The notes beneath the pieces are model-generated. The model worked only from the letters and a program-made list of their open reading frames with translations. It was not told where the DNA came from and searched no databases. Shown here piece by piece: positions 1 to 7,695 of a stretch of 40,449 nt of DNA (positions are counted from its first letter, which is position 1; each line of letters starts with the position of its first letter). The stretch comes from an uncultured Pseudomonadales bacterium (GTDB taxonomy: Bacteria > Pseudomonadota > Gammaproteobacteria > Pseudomonadales > Azotimanducaceae), in NCBI GenBank assembly GCA_938036875.1, contig CALHVX010000060.1, forward strand, positions 1 through 40,449, written 5' to 3'. The position numbers were made by a program, and so were the translations under genes.

Positions 1-2
1 CT

Positions 3-968
3 AGTCGTGCGCACAAAATTGAGGTCAAGCTGCCCGGGTATGCGGGTTACACCAAATCCCTGACCCCAAAATCTGTGCTAAAACAAGCATTAAAAGTAAA
101 GCTGCTCACCATCGCCGATGCTCGGATCGCGGCGCTACAACCCCAGGTCGCCACTAAATCCGGGCAGACCTTGGTGCTTATGAAGCCCAACGGCACCTTC
201 AAGCTAGGCGCCTCAAGGCGCGAGCCAGGCCGCAGAGCTAACGAAGTACTACGAGAGGTCCAGTTGGACCGTTTGTACTATCTGGGGACCCACGAGGTGA
301 CCAATGCCCAGTTCCAAGCCTTTACGGCCAACCATGATGCAGGTGAATTTGAAGGCCAAGAGCTTGGCAAACCCGACTTGCCGGTTGCTGGGGTCACCTG
401 GACTGATGCTGCCATGTACTGCAACTGGCTGTCGAAGCAAGAAGGACTTCCCCCCTTCTATCAGTTTGAGCTAGGAGCCCTCAAAGGCTGGAACACCCAG
501 TCAATCGGCTACCGCCTACCAACCGAAGCCGAATGGACATTTGGGGCGCAACAAAAAGATGCTGAAGGGACCCCACTGCGATTTCCCTGGGGCTCACGCT
601 TGCCACCGCCGGACCGACACGGCAACTACGCCGATCGCTCAGCAGCCCATGCGGTTGGACGCATTATCTTTGGCTACAACGACAACCACATCGCGGCCGC
701 ACCCGTAGGTACCTTTGCTGCTAACAACGATGGTCTGTATGACATGGGTGGCAACGTTAGCGAATGGATGACCGACTACTACGAAATTCCATCAGCAGAC
801 AAAGTGGTCAACCCCATAGGACCAAGCACCGGCGAGTACCACGTGATCAAAGGGTCCAGCTGGATGCACGGCTCGATTACCGACTTGCGCATTATGTTTC
901 GAGATTACGGCAGCGATAGCCGCCAAGATCTTGGCTTTCGAATAGCACGCTATGCGGAGAGCAAGTAA
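3..968 (+). CDS. PEGA / SUMF1 (FGE-sulfatase fold) protein, 5' partial
   Basis: The reading frame is open to the left edge, so the true start lies outside the window and the GTG at 75 is probably internal. The first visible residues (about 3-110) resemble the end of a PEGA domain, with an IEVKLPGYAGY-like strand pattern. The rest is a SUMF1/formylglycine-generating-enzyme fold. Family landmarks visible are THEVTNAQF, PVAGVTWTDAAMYCNWLS, YRLPTEAEW, FPWG, GLYDMGGNVSEW and the C-terminal LGFRIAR. The catalytic cysteine pair of true FGEs, expected shortly before the final FR motif, is absent; the only cysteine I see is in the YCNW motif. A structural or binding role is therefore more likely than sulfatase activation. 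The stop overlaps the next start by one base (TAATG), which suggests translational coupling. Confidence 0.85.
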   Translation, partial: SRAHKIEVKLPGYAGYTKSLTPKSVLKQALKVKLLTIADARIAALQPQVATKSGQTLVLMKPNGTFKLGASRREPGRRANEVLREVQLDRLYYLGTHEVTNAQFQAFTANHDAGEFEGQELGKPDLPVAGVTWTDAAMYCNWLSKQEGLPPFYQFELGALKGWNTQSIGYRLPTEAEWTFGAQQKDAEGTPLRFPWGSRLPPPDRHGNYADRSAAHAVGRIIFGYNDNHIAAAPVGTFAANNDGLYDMGGNVSEWMTDYYEIPSADKVVNPIGPSTGEYHVIKGSSWMHGSITDLRIMFRDYGSDSRQDLGFRIARYAESK

Positions 969-1258
969 TGGTAAAAGCTAGCGTCACCATTGCACTGCTG
1001 GTCGTGGCAACCCTACTAGGAACGCGGCCACTGCTTGCGCAACCCGCGGACGGCGAGATAAGAGAAACTAGTACAGCCGAAACCGCGCCTAACTCGAAGG
1101 CAACCGCTTCTCAAACGGCAGAAGCAAAAGCCAAACCCAAAGAGCAAGCAAAGACAGGCTCAAAAGACAAAGAAGAAGGTAAAGAAGAAGACAAGAGCTT
1201 TATTCCCTCAGAAGAGATTTCCGAAGACTTTGCCGTATCGTTTCCCGTGGATATCTGA
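968..1258 (+). CDS. small exported Lys/Glu-rich protein
   Basis: 96 aa of no recognised family. Residues 1-25 form a typical Sec signal peptide (short basic start, hydrophobic core, cleavage near LLAQ). The middle is low-complexity and rich in Lys, Glu, Ala and Thr, probably disordered. It ends in an ordered-looking acidic/hydrophobic tail, SEEISEDFAVSFPVDI. The gene overlaps the PEGA/SUMF1 stop by one base and lies 56 bases before the MotA/TolQ-like gene, so it is part of the same operon. A charged linker with a short C-terminal motif would suit a periplasmic tether or peptide ligand, but that is inference. Confidence 0.7.
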   Translation: MVKASVTIALLVVATLLGTRPLLAQPADGEIRETSTAETAPNSKATASQTAEAKAKPKEQAKTGSKDKEEGKEEDKSFIPSEEISEDFAVSFPVDI

Positions 1259-1314
1259 GCCGTGAACCAACCGCCAACAAAACAATTCAATGACCCAACG
1301 AGTGCGAGCAGAAC

Positions 1315-2115
1315 ATGAAAAAGCAATTACCGTTTGAGTTCATCTATCAGCTCGGCGCCCTGGTGCTTGCCATTATTTTGGTACATCTAGTCTACCTGAC
1401 CGTCATTCGGCCTAACGCCGATGCCATTTTAACCACCCAGGCTGAGCAGTCCGCACAAGGACAGTCCTTTGTGCAAACGCGATCCATCTACGTTGTGCTT
1501 AAAGACTACGAGCAAGAAAGCTGTTTCATCTTGATGTTCTGGGCCATTGCCATCATGGCGTTCAAAGGCCGGCTAGCACTGCGCGAACGCGCACTGTTGC
1601 AGCAAGAAATTGTGGAGATTAGTCAAGGCATGAGTGTGCTGCCAGAAGACGCGCGAGAATACACTAGACCGATCCAGGCCCTGCCCGAAGAGACCCAGGG
1701 CTACTTGCTGCCTCGTGTATTGCTTACCGCTTTGCAACGCTTTGCAGCAACCCGCAATGTCCAAGATGTGGCCAACACCGTACGCTCTGTCTGTGAATCC
1801 GAGTCAGACCGGCTGGACAGCGAGCTGGCCATGGTCCGTTACATCGCTTGGGCCATACCCAGCATCGGCTTCATCGGCACGGTGCGTGGCATTGGAGAAG
1901 CCTTAGGACAAGCATACAAAGCCGTTGAAGGTGACATTGCTGGTGTGACTGCCGCCCTGGGTGTTGCGTTTAACTCCACCTTTATCGCCTTGGTGATCAG
2001 CATCCTAATCATGTTTCTGATGCACCAACTGCAGCTCATCCAAGAACGCTTGGTCCTAGATAGCCAGCACTATGCAGAGCAACGCCTGGTCCAACACCTG
2101 CAGGTTCGTGACTGA
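1315..2115 (+). CDS. MotA/TolQ/ExbB family proton-channel protein
   Basis: 266 aa inner-membrane protein. Hydrophobic segments lie at about residues 11-31, 68-84, 174-195 and 211-236. The last two carry the MotA/ExbB family signature PSIGFIGTVRGIGEAL (182-197) and an AALGVAFNSTFIALVIS helix. In this family such proteins form a pentamer around a dimer of B subunits (MotB, TolR, ExbD) and use the proton or sodium gradient. No MotB, TolR or ExbD gene follows directly. The only membrane-anchored partners in the operon are the two VWA proteins at 3362 and 4463, whose transmembrane segments resemble TolR/MotB. The stop overlaps the next ATG (TGATG). The four-segment layout with a cytoplasmic middle is closer to MotA/ZorA than to three-helix TolQ, but I cannot place it firmly. 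Confidence 0.85.
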   Translation: MKKQLPFEFIYQLGALVLAIILVHLVYLTVIRPNADAILTTQAEQSAQGQSFVQTRSIYVVLKDYEQESCFILMFWAIAIMAFKGRLALRERALLQQEIVEISQGMSVLPEDAREYTRPIQALPEETQGYLLPRVLLTALQRFAATRNVQDVANTVRSVCESESDRLDSELAMVRYIAWAIPSIGFIGTVRGIGEALGQAYKAVEGDIAGVTAALGVAFNSTFIALVISILIMFLMHQLQLIQERLVLDSQHYAEQRLVQHLQVRD

Positions 2116-3362
2116 TGCCTTGGTTACTTGATTTGAATGATGCGCAGCTCTCTTTGTACGAAGGGTTGCGAGCACGTTATCAGCAGCCCGCTGTCGGCTT
2201 GTGGCTCGACAACAACTGGCAATATGGCAACGTTGCCTGGGAGCAAGCGAAGCTACATCCGCAGCAATCCAATAATCTTTACCTAAGCCGTCTGAGCACC
2301 GAGCCCTTACCTCGCGACATTGGCAACGCTCGCAACTACGCAGACCTCGCCTTTTCGCAGTTGCAGTCGCTACAAACCCAGGCAGCCCCAGAAGCACTTA
2401 CCGTGGCGGTCCCTTCCAACCTATCCAACGAGCAATTGGGCGTTTTGCTGGGTATCGCCAAGCAAGCCAGCCTGCCGGTGGCACAGTTTTGCGATGCGGC
2501 CTTGCTTGGGATTGTGCAAGCGCCTCTCCAAGCACCTGAGGTTTGGGTGATCGATGTCGCTTTACATCAGTTGGTGCTAACCGGCTTTAGCTATGCTGAC
2601 GGGCGGTTAGATAGAACCGCTGTCGAAATTGTTAACGGCGCTGGGCTGGCGAACCTTATGGATGGTTGGGCTAACGTAGCTGCTGACCAGTTTGTCAAGG
2701 CAACCCGCTTTGACCCGCTGCATGCCGCAAGCTCGGAACAGCAGTTGCACAATCAAATTTTGGGCTGGCTTGGCCAGGCTGATCGACCCGCAGAGCTAAC
2801 CATTAACATTGATCAAGAGGACAACAATCGGCGGGTGACGATCAACCGTCGGGTGTTGGCAGAAAAGACCAAGCAACGCGCCGCCGCTCTGACCAAAAGA
2901 TTACCTGATGGCGCCCAGGTAGCCGTAACCTCACGCTGCGCCGAACTACCCGGCATCTTAGATTTGCTCGCTGGGCGCGATGTGGTCACCCTTTCGCCGC
3001 TGGCTATCCCAGAGGGTTATCTAGCGCTCCAGGCCGCCGGAGAGCTCATACCTGGGGATGGCGTGGTTTACGTCACATCCGCATCTTACCTTGGCCAGGG
3101 GCAAGCCAACCCGCCAAGCAGCGCCCCGGACGTGGCACCAACTCACGGCCTGCACCGACACACCGCAACCCCTCTTACCAAGCTATTGACCCAAATTGGC
3201 TACAACCAGCGCGGCAACTGGTTACATCTTCCAGACGCTGCCGAAGCATTGGTTAATGGCTCACCCCCCAACCCTGACCAAGCTCTGGCCTGCGGCGATG
3301 AACTATCCGTGGGTGCACGGCAATATCAATTGATTCATGTCGCGGATGCAGCACCAACCTAA
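2115..3362 (+). CDS. Hsp70-like (ASKHA) protein with possible FHA-like C-terminus
   Basis: 415 aa, with no signal peptide or membrane segment, so probably cytoplasmic. Residues 26-60 (PAVGLWLDNNW...G...A...A.LHPQ) and 95-135 (TVAVPSNLSNEQ...AKQASLPV...DAALLGI) follow the Hsp70 nucleotide-binding-domain pattern. VWVIDVALHQLVLTG (143-157) takes the place of the phosphate-2 strand. The usual DLGTT loop is replaced by LDLNDAQ at the N-terminus, so ATP hydrolysis is doubtful. There is no Hsp70 substrate-binding domain. The tail (about 360-408), with NWLHL, ALVNGSPP, LACGDELSVG and YQLIHV, resembles the second half of an FHA domain; this is tentative. Stop and start overlap both neighbours. It may be a cytoplasmic regulator of the putative motor. 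Confidence 0.65.
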   Translation: MPWLLDLNDAQLSLYEGLRARYQQPAVGLWLDNNWQYGNVAWEQAKLHPQQSNNLYLSRLSTEPLPRDIGNARNYADLAFSQLQSLQTQAAPEALTVAVPSNLSNEQLGVLLGIAKQASLPVAQFCDAALLGIVQAPLQAPEVWVIDVALHQLVLTGFSYADGRLDRTAVEIVNGAGLANLMDGWANVAADQFVKATRFDPLHAASSEQQLHNQILGWLGQADRPAELTINIDQEDNNRRVTINRRVLAEKTKQRAAALTKRLPDGAQVAVTSRCAELPGILDLLAGRDVVTLSPLAIPEGYLALQAAGELIPGDGVVYVTSASYLGQGQANPPSSAPDVAPTHGLHRHTATPLTKLLTQIGYNQRGNWLHLPDAAEALVNGSPPNPDQALACGDELSVGARQYQLIHVADAAPT

Positions 3363-4453
3363 TGGCCCGTAAGCGTCGTCCCTTTAACGTCTTTTCGCTG
3401 TCGTTTTTGGACGTCATGTCCTGCGGCTTTGGCGCGGTGGTGCTGATTTTTTTGATCATCAACCACGAGTCCCAAGAAGATGCGGATATTGTTAACAAAG
3501 ATCTGCTGTCCGAAGTTCGACTCCTGGACTACCAGGTGGCCCAGGGCAAAGACGATTTGTTTGAGCTGAAAGAGGCGTTAGACGCTGCTTTGCGCGGCGT
3601 TGACGATAGCGAGCAAAAGCTAACAGCTACCGAGGCAGAAGTAGATCAAAAGCGCAAAGAATATGGTGAGCTTAGCGAAACCAGTCTCGCCGAACGCCAA
3701 AGCATTGAAGCGTTAGAGTCAGATGTACAAGACCGAGCTGAGGAACTCAAGAAGCTACTGGCAATCAAAAAAGCAAATGAAGGTCAGAGTGCGCGTTCGT
3801 TTCAAGGTGATGGAGATCGTCAATACCTCACGGGTTTGCGCATCGGCGGCCGCAACATACTCATCGCTTTAGACACATCGGCAAGCATGTTAGACAACAC
3901 CATTATCAACGTTCTGCGGCGCCGTAACATGCCTGAAGAACGCCAGCGTCAAGCACCCAAGTGGCAGCGAGCAATCCGCACGGTCGAGTGGATTGTGGCG
4001 CAGCTACCTCTGGATGCTGATTTTCAACTGGTCACCTTCAATAGCCAACCAGCCAGCTTGCTTGATGGCCCTATCGGCGAGTGGCAACCTGCCAACGAGC
4101 AGCAAAAACTCAACACTGCCATCAGTAAGCTGCGTGAGCAGATTCCCACCGGGGGTAGCAGCCTCGAAAATCTGTTTGCCGAGGTTCAATCCATGAGCCC
4201 ATTGCCAGACAATCTCTATCTCATCGTCGACTCGCTGCCAACCCAAGGTACACGTCCACCACGCAAAGCCACGGTGTCTGGCAATCAACGTTTGGATCAT
4301 TTTCGTAAAGCCATGAATCGGCTGCCGAAACAAGTCCCTGTAAATGTCATTATGTTCCCCATGGAGGGGGACCCCATGGCGGCTGCGTCTTTTTGGAATG
4401 TGGCACGTACCACTGGCGGCAGCTTTATTTCACCCTCACGCGATTGGCCTTAA
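3362..4453 (+). CDS. membrane-anchored VWA protein with TolR/MotB-like transmembrane segment (first paralogue)
   Basis: 363 aa. The basic N-terminus (RKRR) is followed by one transmembrane helix at about residues 12-33, SLSFLDVMSCGFGAVVLIFL, and then by a Glu/Lys/Leu-rich coiled coil at about 40-140. A von Willebrand factor A domain runs from about 164 to the end, with a MIDAS motif DTSAS at 171-175. Basic-inside topology puts the coiled coil and VWA domain in the periplasm. Asp17 sits at the cytoplasmic side of the helix, where TolR, ExbD and MotB have their essential Asp. The gene overlaps the preceding stop by one base and is followed 9 bases later by a paralogue. It is not assigned to a named family; the B-subunit role is inference. 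Confidence 0.75.
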   Translation: MARKRRPFNVFSLSFLDVMSCGFGAVVLIFLIINHESQEDADIVNKDLLSEVRLLDYQVAQGKDDLFELKEALDAALRGVDDSEQKLTATEAEVDQKRKEYGELSETSLAERQSIEALESDVQDRAEELKKLLAIKKANEGQSARSFQGDGDRQYLTGLRIGGRNILIALDTSASMLDNTIINVLRRRNMPEERQRQAPKWQRAIRTVEWIVAQLPLDADFQLVTFNSQPASLLDGPIGEWQPANEQQKLNTAISKLREQIPTGGSSLENLFAEVQSMSPLPDNLYLIVDSLPTQGTRPPRKATVSGNQRLDHFRKAMNRLPKQVPVNVIMFPMEGDPMAAASFWNVARTTGGSFISPSRDWP

Positions 4454-4462
4454 GGTAGGTGT

Positions 4463-5449
4463 ATGCGCAAACGTAGAGGCATTGAAGAGTTCAGCGTGTC
4501 CTTTTTGGACGTGATCTGCTGTGGCTTCGGCGCCATCATTCTACTGCTGTTGATCACTAAAACCGTAGAACCCATTTTGCTGGAGAAATCCGCGGTCAAC
4601 CTCGAAGGGCAAATCGCCAAGCGCGAGCAAGAGCTGTACACCATCCGCGGCGAAGTACGCACGCTTAGCAATCAGCTAACCGACGCTCAAGCTCAACTGG
4701 ATGACAACCTGCTGAACCTAGCCGCCCTGCAGGACATGCTGACCAAGATTCTCGGCCAATTCTCAGCAACCGAGGAAGACCAAGAAGAGATCTCCACCCA
4801 AAGTTTGGAGCTTGCGGCAGCCAAGCAATCGCTCACCGACGAAATGTCGCGCCTGCTTGGGGTTGGCTTTAAGCGCAACAGTGGCTTGGTTGGCGGCATT
4901 ACGGTGGATTCCGAGTACATCATTTTTGTGATCGACACTTCAGGCAGTATGTTCAATGCGGCTTGGCCACAAGTGCTAAAAAAGGTCTCAGAGACTTTGT
5001 CTATCTACCCTCAGGTGAAAGGCATCCAGGTGATGAACGACATGGGTGACTACATGTTTCCAAGGTTCGCTGGGGACTGGATTCCAGACTCAGCCACCCG
5101 GCGTAAAGCCATACTATCGCGACTCCAAACTTGGAACCCCTTCAGCAACTCATCGCCCGTAGAAGGCATTCAAAAAGCCATCGATACCTACTACGCGCCG
5201 GACAAACGTATCAGCATCTACGTCTTTGGTGATGACTTTACCGGCAACTCCATCGAGAAGGTGGTGGCTCAGGTAGATGCCGTTAATTTGGCAGACGAGA
5301 GCGGCAAGCGCCGGGTTCGGATACACGCGGTGGGCTTTCCCGTTTACCTGCAGCGTCCGTCCGCTCGCATCTTCCGATTCGCCGCCCTAATGCGGGAGCT
5401 TGCCTTCCGCAATGAGGGCACCTTTGTGGGTCTAGCTGAGTTTGACTAG
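4463..5449 (+). CDS. membrane-anchored VWA protein with TolR/MotB-like transmembrane segment (second paralogue)
   Basis: 328 aa with the same plan as its upstream neighbour: RKRR, a transmembrane helix at about 11-32 containing SVSFLDVICCGFGAIILLLL, a coiled coil at about 38-130, then a VWA domain from about 150 with a DTSGS MIDAS motif at 158-162. The two genes share SFLDV and CGFGA almost exactly in the membrane segment, while their VWA domains have diverged strongly. That points to an old duplication in which the membrane part is the most constrained. Asp16 aligns with Asp17 of the first paralogue. A GGTAGGTGT stretch just upstream may serve as the ribosome binding site. The two could form a heterodimer within one channel complex, which is inference. 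Confidence 0.75.
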   Translation: MRKRRGIEEFSVSFLDVICCGFGAIILLLLITKTVEPILLEKSAVNLEGQIAKREQELYTIRGEVRTLSNQLTDAQAQLDDNLLNLAALQDMLTKILGQFSATEEDQEEISTQSLELAAAKQSLTDEMSRLLGVGFKRNSGLVGGITVDSEYIIFVIDTSGSMFNAAWPQVLKKVSETLSIYPQVKGIQVMNDMGDYMFPRFAGDWIPDSATRRKAILSRLQTWNPFSNSSPVEGIQKAIDTYYAPDKRISIYVFGDDFTGNSIEKVVAQVDAVNLADESGKRRVRIHAVGFPVYLQRPSARIFRFAALMRELAFRNEGTFVGLAEFD

Positions 5450-5493
5450 GCAGTTGCCAAGCACCGGGTTAATAGGTCAGGCTCACAGCTCGC

Positions 5494-5512
5494 CTAGAAC
5501 CGCTTGTTCTAG
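5494..5512. repeat. perfect inverted repeat CTAGAAC-N5-GTTCTAG
   Basis: A 7-bp perfect inverted repeat with a 5-base spacer, CTAGAACCGCTTGTTCTAG, lies between the second VWA gene and the first lipoprotein gene. No T-run follows, so it is not a standard intrinsic terminator. It could be an operator or an RNA hairpin separating the two parts of the cluster. Confidence 0.4.
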
Positions 5513-5537
5513 CGACAGAAAGTACCGGAGTGAATCC

Positions 5538-6194
5538 ATTAGCAACAAACACATCATCAAACTAGTCTCAGCGGTCGCTTTGTCCTTATTTGGGCTGAGC
5601 GGCTGCACCGGCGCTAGCGTCGAAGCGCCAGTTAAATTTCCGGTGCCCGTGGTAGAAATGCTGCCCGTCACCATGGGTTTGGTGCTCAACGCCGAGCTCA
5701 CCGATTACGTGCACGAGGAAAAGTTGGAAAAGAACGGAACCTGGGTCATTGATATTGGTGCGGCCCAACAACCCATGTTCGAAAATCTGTTCCGTGGTCT
5801 GTTCGCCAACTTTGAAACCCTATCGAAGGTGGATGGGCAATCTGCCACCCACAACGGCGTCATTGTCCCCAGCATTACCCAAGTGCAATTTTCGATTCCA
5901 AGCCAAACACGCACAGATTACTTCGAAGTATGGATTAAGTATCAAGTCCAACTCTTTGATGAACAAACACTTATTGCTGAATGGCCTATCACAGCATACG
6001 GCAAGGCCAACGTCCGAAATTACGGCCTGGTCTCAACCAACCAAGCGCTTACCGCGGCCGCACGCGCCGCATGCCGAGATGCCATGGCATTTTTCGCCCT
6101 GGAATTTAGCGCTGAACCCAAGATTAGAGCCTGGCTAGACAACGAAACTGGCGCACTTAATATAAATCCTAACAATAATTCTGCATCATCTTGA
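5538..6194 (+). CDS. lipoprotein of unknown family
   Basis: The frame contains a clear lipoprotein signal: a short basic stretch, the hydrophobic run KLVSAVALSLFGLSG, then the lipobox cysteine (LSGC). The frame is open back to a TTG at 5442, but that start would put about 32 non-conserved residues before the signal. An ATT at 5538 is in frame, lies 7 bases after a GGAG (5527-5530), and gives a protein of 218 aa starting directly with the signal. I chose it tentatively. No ATG or GTG is available in that stretch. The mature part is a mixed alpha/beta protein with an alanine-rich helix (ALTAAARAACRDAMAFFAL) near the end. I do not recognise the family. It is probably anchored in the outer membrane and co-expressed with the VWA genes. 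Confidence 0.65.
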   Translation: MSNKHIIKLVSAVALSLFGLSGCTGASVEAPVKFPVPVVEMLPVTMGLVLNAELTDYVHEEKLEKNGTWVIDIGAAQQPMFENLFRGLFANFETLSKVDGQSATHNGVIVPSITQVQFSIPSQTRTDYFEVWIKYQVQLFDEQTLIAEWPITAYGKANVRNYGLVSTNQALTAAARAACRDAMAFFALEFSAEPKIRAWLDNETGALNINPNNNSASS

Positions 6195-6199
6195 TATAT

Positions 6200-6880
6200 A
6201 TGAAGTTTATTGGATTCCAAAACGCAAAATCACTGATTCTGATCAGCCTAGCACTGACAAGCCTTAGTGGGTGCGTCACCTCAACGATTCAAGCGGTTCG
6301 AGAAGCCAACACGGGCATGCAAACCGATGACGCTATTGTGGTGCTGGGCCGACGCTCCAGACCAACGAACAGCGAAACAGAGTTAGACTTCGTGTCTTGC
6401 GTTGCCAAGGGTGTCACCAACGGCGCAAACGGCCTCTCCGTTGTCAGCGAAGGCGACTTCATGGACGCCATGTTCCCCTGGTTTGAGCCTCGCACAGCAC
6501 CAGCCAATACCCAAGACCTACCCGAACTACTCACCCAGCCCCTGCTTGCCGCAAGGCTTGAAGAGATCGGGTTGCGATACGTCGTTTGGGTTGAAGGCTC
6601 AACCCAGAGAACCGAGTCCGGCGGCTCCATGACTTGCAGCATCACGGCCGGTGGCGGCGGCTGCTTTGGCTTTTTGAGTTGGGAAAACGACTCCAACTAC
6701 GAAGCCTCGATTTGGGATATCAAGACAGGCACAACCGCAGGCCGAGTAGCCTCAGAAGCCGTAGGGACTAGCTACATGCCGGCCATTGTTGTCCCCATTC
6801 CCATCATTGCCAGGGTGAGAAAGCAGGCTTGCACCAGCCTCTCTACCCAGCTCAAGACTTTCTTGCGCGGCGACGCCTAG
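6200..6880 (+). CDS. lipoprotein of unknown family
   Basis: 226 aa from the ATG at 6200; an upstream TTG at 6191 is also in frame. Residues 1-25 are a lipoprotein signal ending in LTSLSGC. The mature domain contains DFVSCVAKGV, LEEIGLRYVVWVEGSTQR and a glycine-rich ITAGGGGCFGFLSW segment, followed by NYEASIWDIKTG. The alternation of strands with a 'region of tone and trait' (YVVWVEG, ASIWDIKTG) is similar to many small envelope lipoproteins that sense or buttress a complex. I do not recognise a named family. It starts next to the preceding lipoprotein's stop (6194) and is the last gene of the plus-strand accessory cluster before a convergent methyltransferase gene. Confidence 0.65.
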   Translation: MKFIGFQNAKSLILISLALTSLSGCVTSTIQAVREANTGMQTDDAIVVLGRRSRPTNSETELDFVSCVAKGVTNGANGLSVVSEGDFMDAMFPWFEPRTAPANTQDLPELLTQPLLAARLEEIGLRYVVWVEGSTQRTESGGSMTCSITAGGGGCFGFLSWENDSNYEASIWDIKTGTTAGRVASEAVGTSYMPAIVVPIPIIARVRKQACTSLSTQLKTFLRGDA

Positions 6881-6898
6881 GCGTTCCGCTACCGGATC

Positions 6899-7564
6899 TT
6901 ACTTGGCGCGAACCTCTAGAACGTCACCCTGGAAGAATTTAGGGTCCATGACATACCAGTCTTCTTGCACGGTTTTGTGCTTCTTCTTCATTTTGCCACA
7001 CACCTCGTAAAAGGTTGGCCGGCCAGGGTCGGTGATGATCACCCGTTTCACCCCAGCCGCTAACGAACGGTCGATGAGCTTGCTCAACGGCTTCACTAAC
7101 TCGTCCCAAAAACAAATGTCAGAGCCAATAATCACATCGAACTGCGACAACTGCTCGTCGGTGAGCTTTTCGAACTTGCTCACCAGCGGCTCAACCTTCA
7201 CCTTATTGATCTTGGCAACCACCTCAAGATAAGGGAATACCTCAGGGTCGATGTCGAGCGCCGTCATCTGCGCCTTGAAGTGCTTGGCACAAAACATAGA
7301 CGCTGGGCCCCAGCCGCAACCAATCTCAAGTACGCGCGAATGCTTCTTTAAAGGGTGATACAGCAGGTAGTCCATGAGCGCAAAGCTAGCGCTCCAGGTT
7401 TTGTGCCCGTGGACAGAGGGCTCATGCTTCTTCTTCAGCTTGCGGATGTCTTTATGCTTAGCTGTGGGAAGTAGAATGCCATAGGCATCGTTTAGGTTTT
7501 TATTCGCTATATCTACAACTGCTGGCATGGTCTTGGGCAACCGCTTAGGAAACAAGCCGCGCAT
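6899..7564 (-). CDS. class I SAM-dependent methyltransferase
   Basis: 221 aa from the ATG at 7564, chosen because an AGGA precedes it by 9 bases; a GTG at 7645 would add 27 residues rich in Gly and Ser/Thr. SAM-binding motif I is VLEIGCGWGPASMF, and an acidic residue follows at ALDID. FDVIIGSDICFWDEL takes the place of the motif seen in METTL/protein-lysine methyltransferase-like families. The substrate cannot be told from sequence. The gene is divergent from sufB, sharing a 170-base upstream region with it, and convergent with the lipoprotein gene ending at 6880. Confidence 0.8.
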   Translation of the reverse strand: MRGLFPKRLPKTMPAVVDIANKNLNDAYGILLPTAKHKDIRKLKKKHEPSVHGHKTWSASFALMDYLLYHPLKKHSRVLEIGCGWGPASMFCAKHFKAQMTALDIDPEVFPYLEVVAKINKVKVEPLVSKFEKLTDEQLSQFDVIIGSDICFWDELVKPLSKLIDRSLAAGVKRVIITDPGRPTFYEVCGKMKKKHKTVQEDWYVMDPKFFQGDVLEVRAK

Positions 7565-7649
7565 AGTAACCAGTCCTGTGGGCGCCGTCAGCCTCGCTGA
7601 CAACTTTTTGGTCCCGCCACCACCCAAGAGCCCAAATGCCCCCACCCTA

Positions 7650-7680
7650 GGAATAACCCAGTAAATTGGTCTGGTATTCC
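7650..7680. promoter_or_regulatory. inverted repeat in the methyltransferase-suf divergent region, possible operator
   Basis: An imperfect inverted repeat, GGAATAACCCAG (7650-7661) and CTGGTATTCC (7671-7680), is separated by 9 bases. It ends 15 bases before a possible suf -10 element. The CC/GG cores can be set 13 bases apart, as in IscR type 2 sites, with AT-rich flanks, but the inner Y-A/T-R positions do not match. A regulator site is plausible and its identity is unproven. Confidence 0.4.
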
Positions 7681-7695
7681 CAGGTGGCTAAACGG

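Noticed and set aside
1-6880. Zorya-type anti-phage system
   Set aside because: A MotA-like gene is present, but the B-subunit candidates carry VWA rather than OmpA-like domains, and there is no ZorC-, ZorD- or ZorE-like gene.
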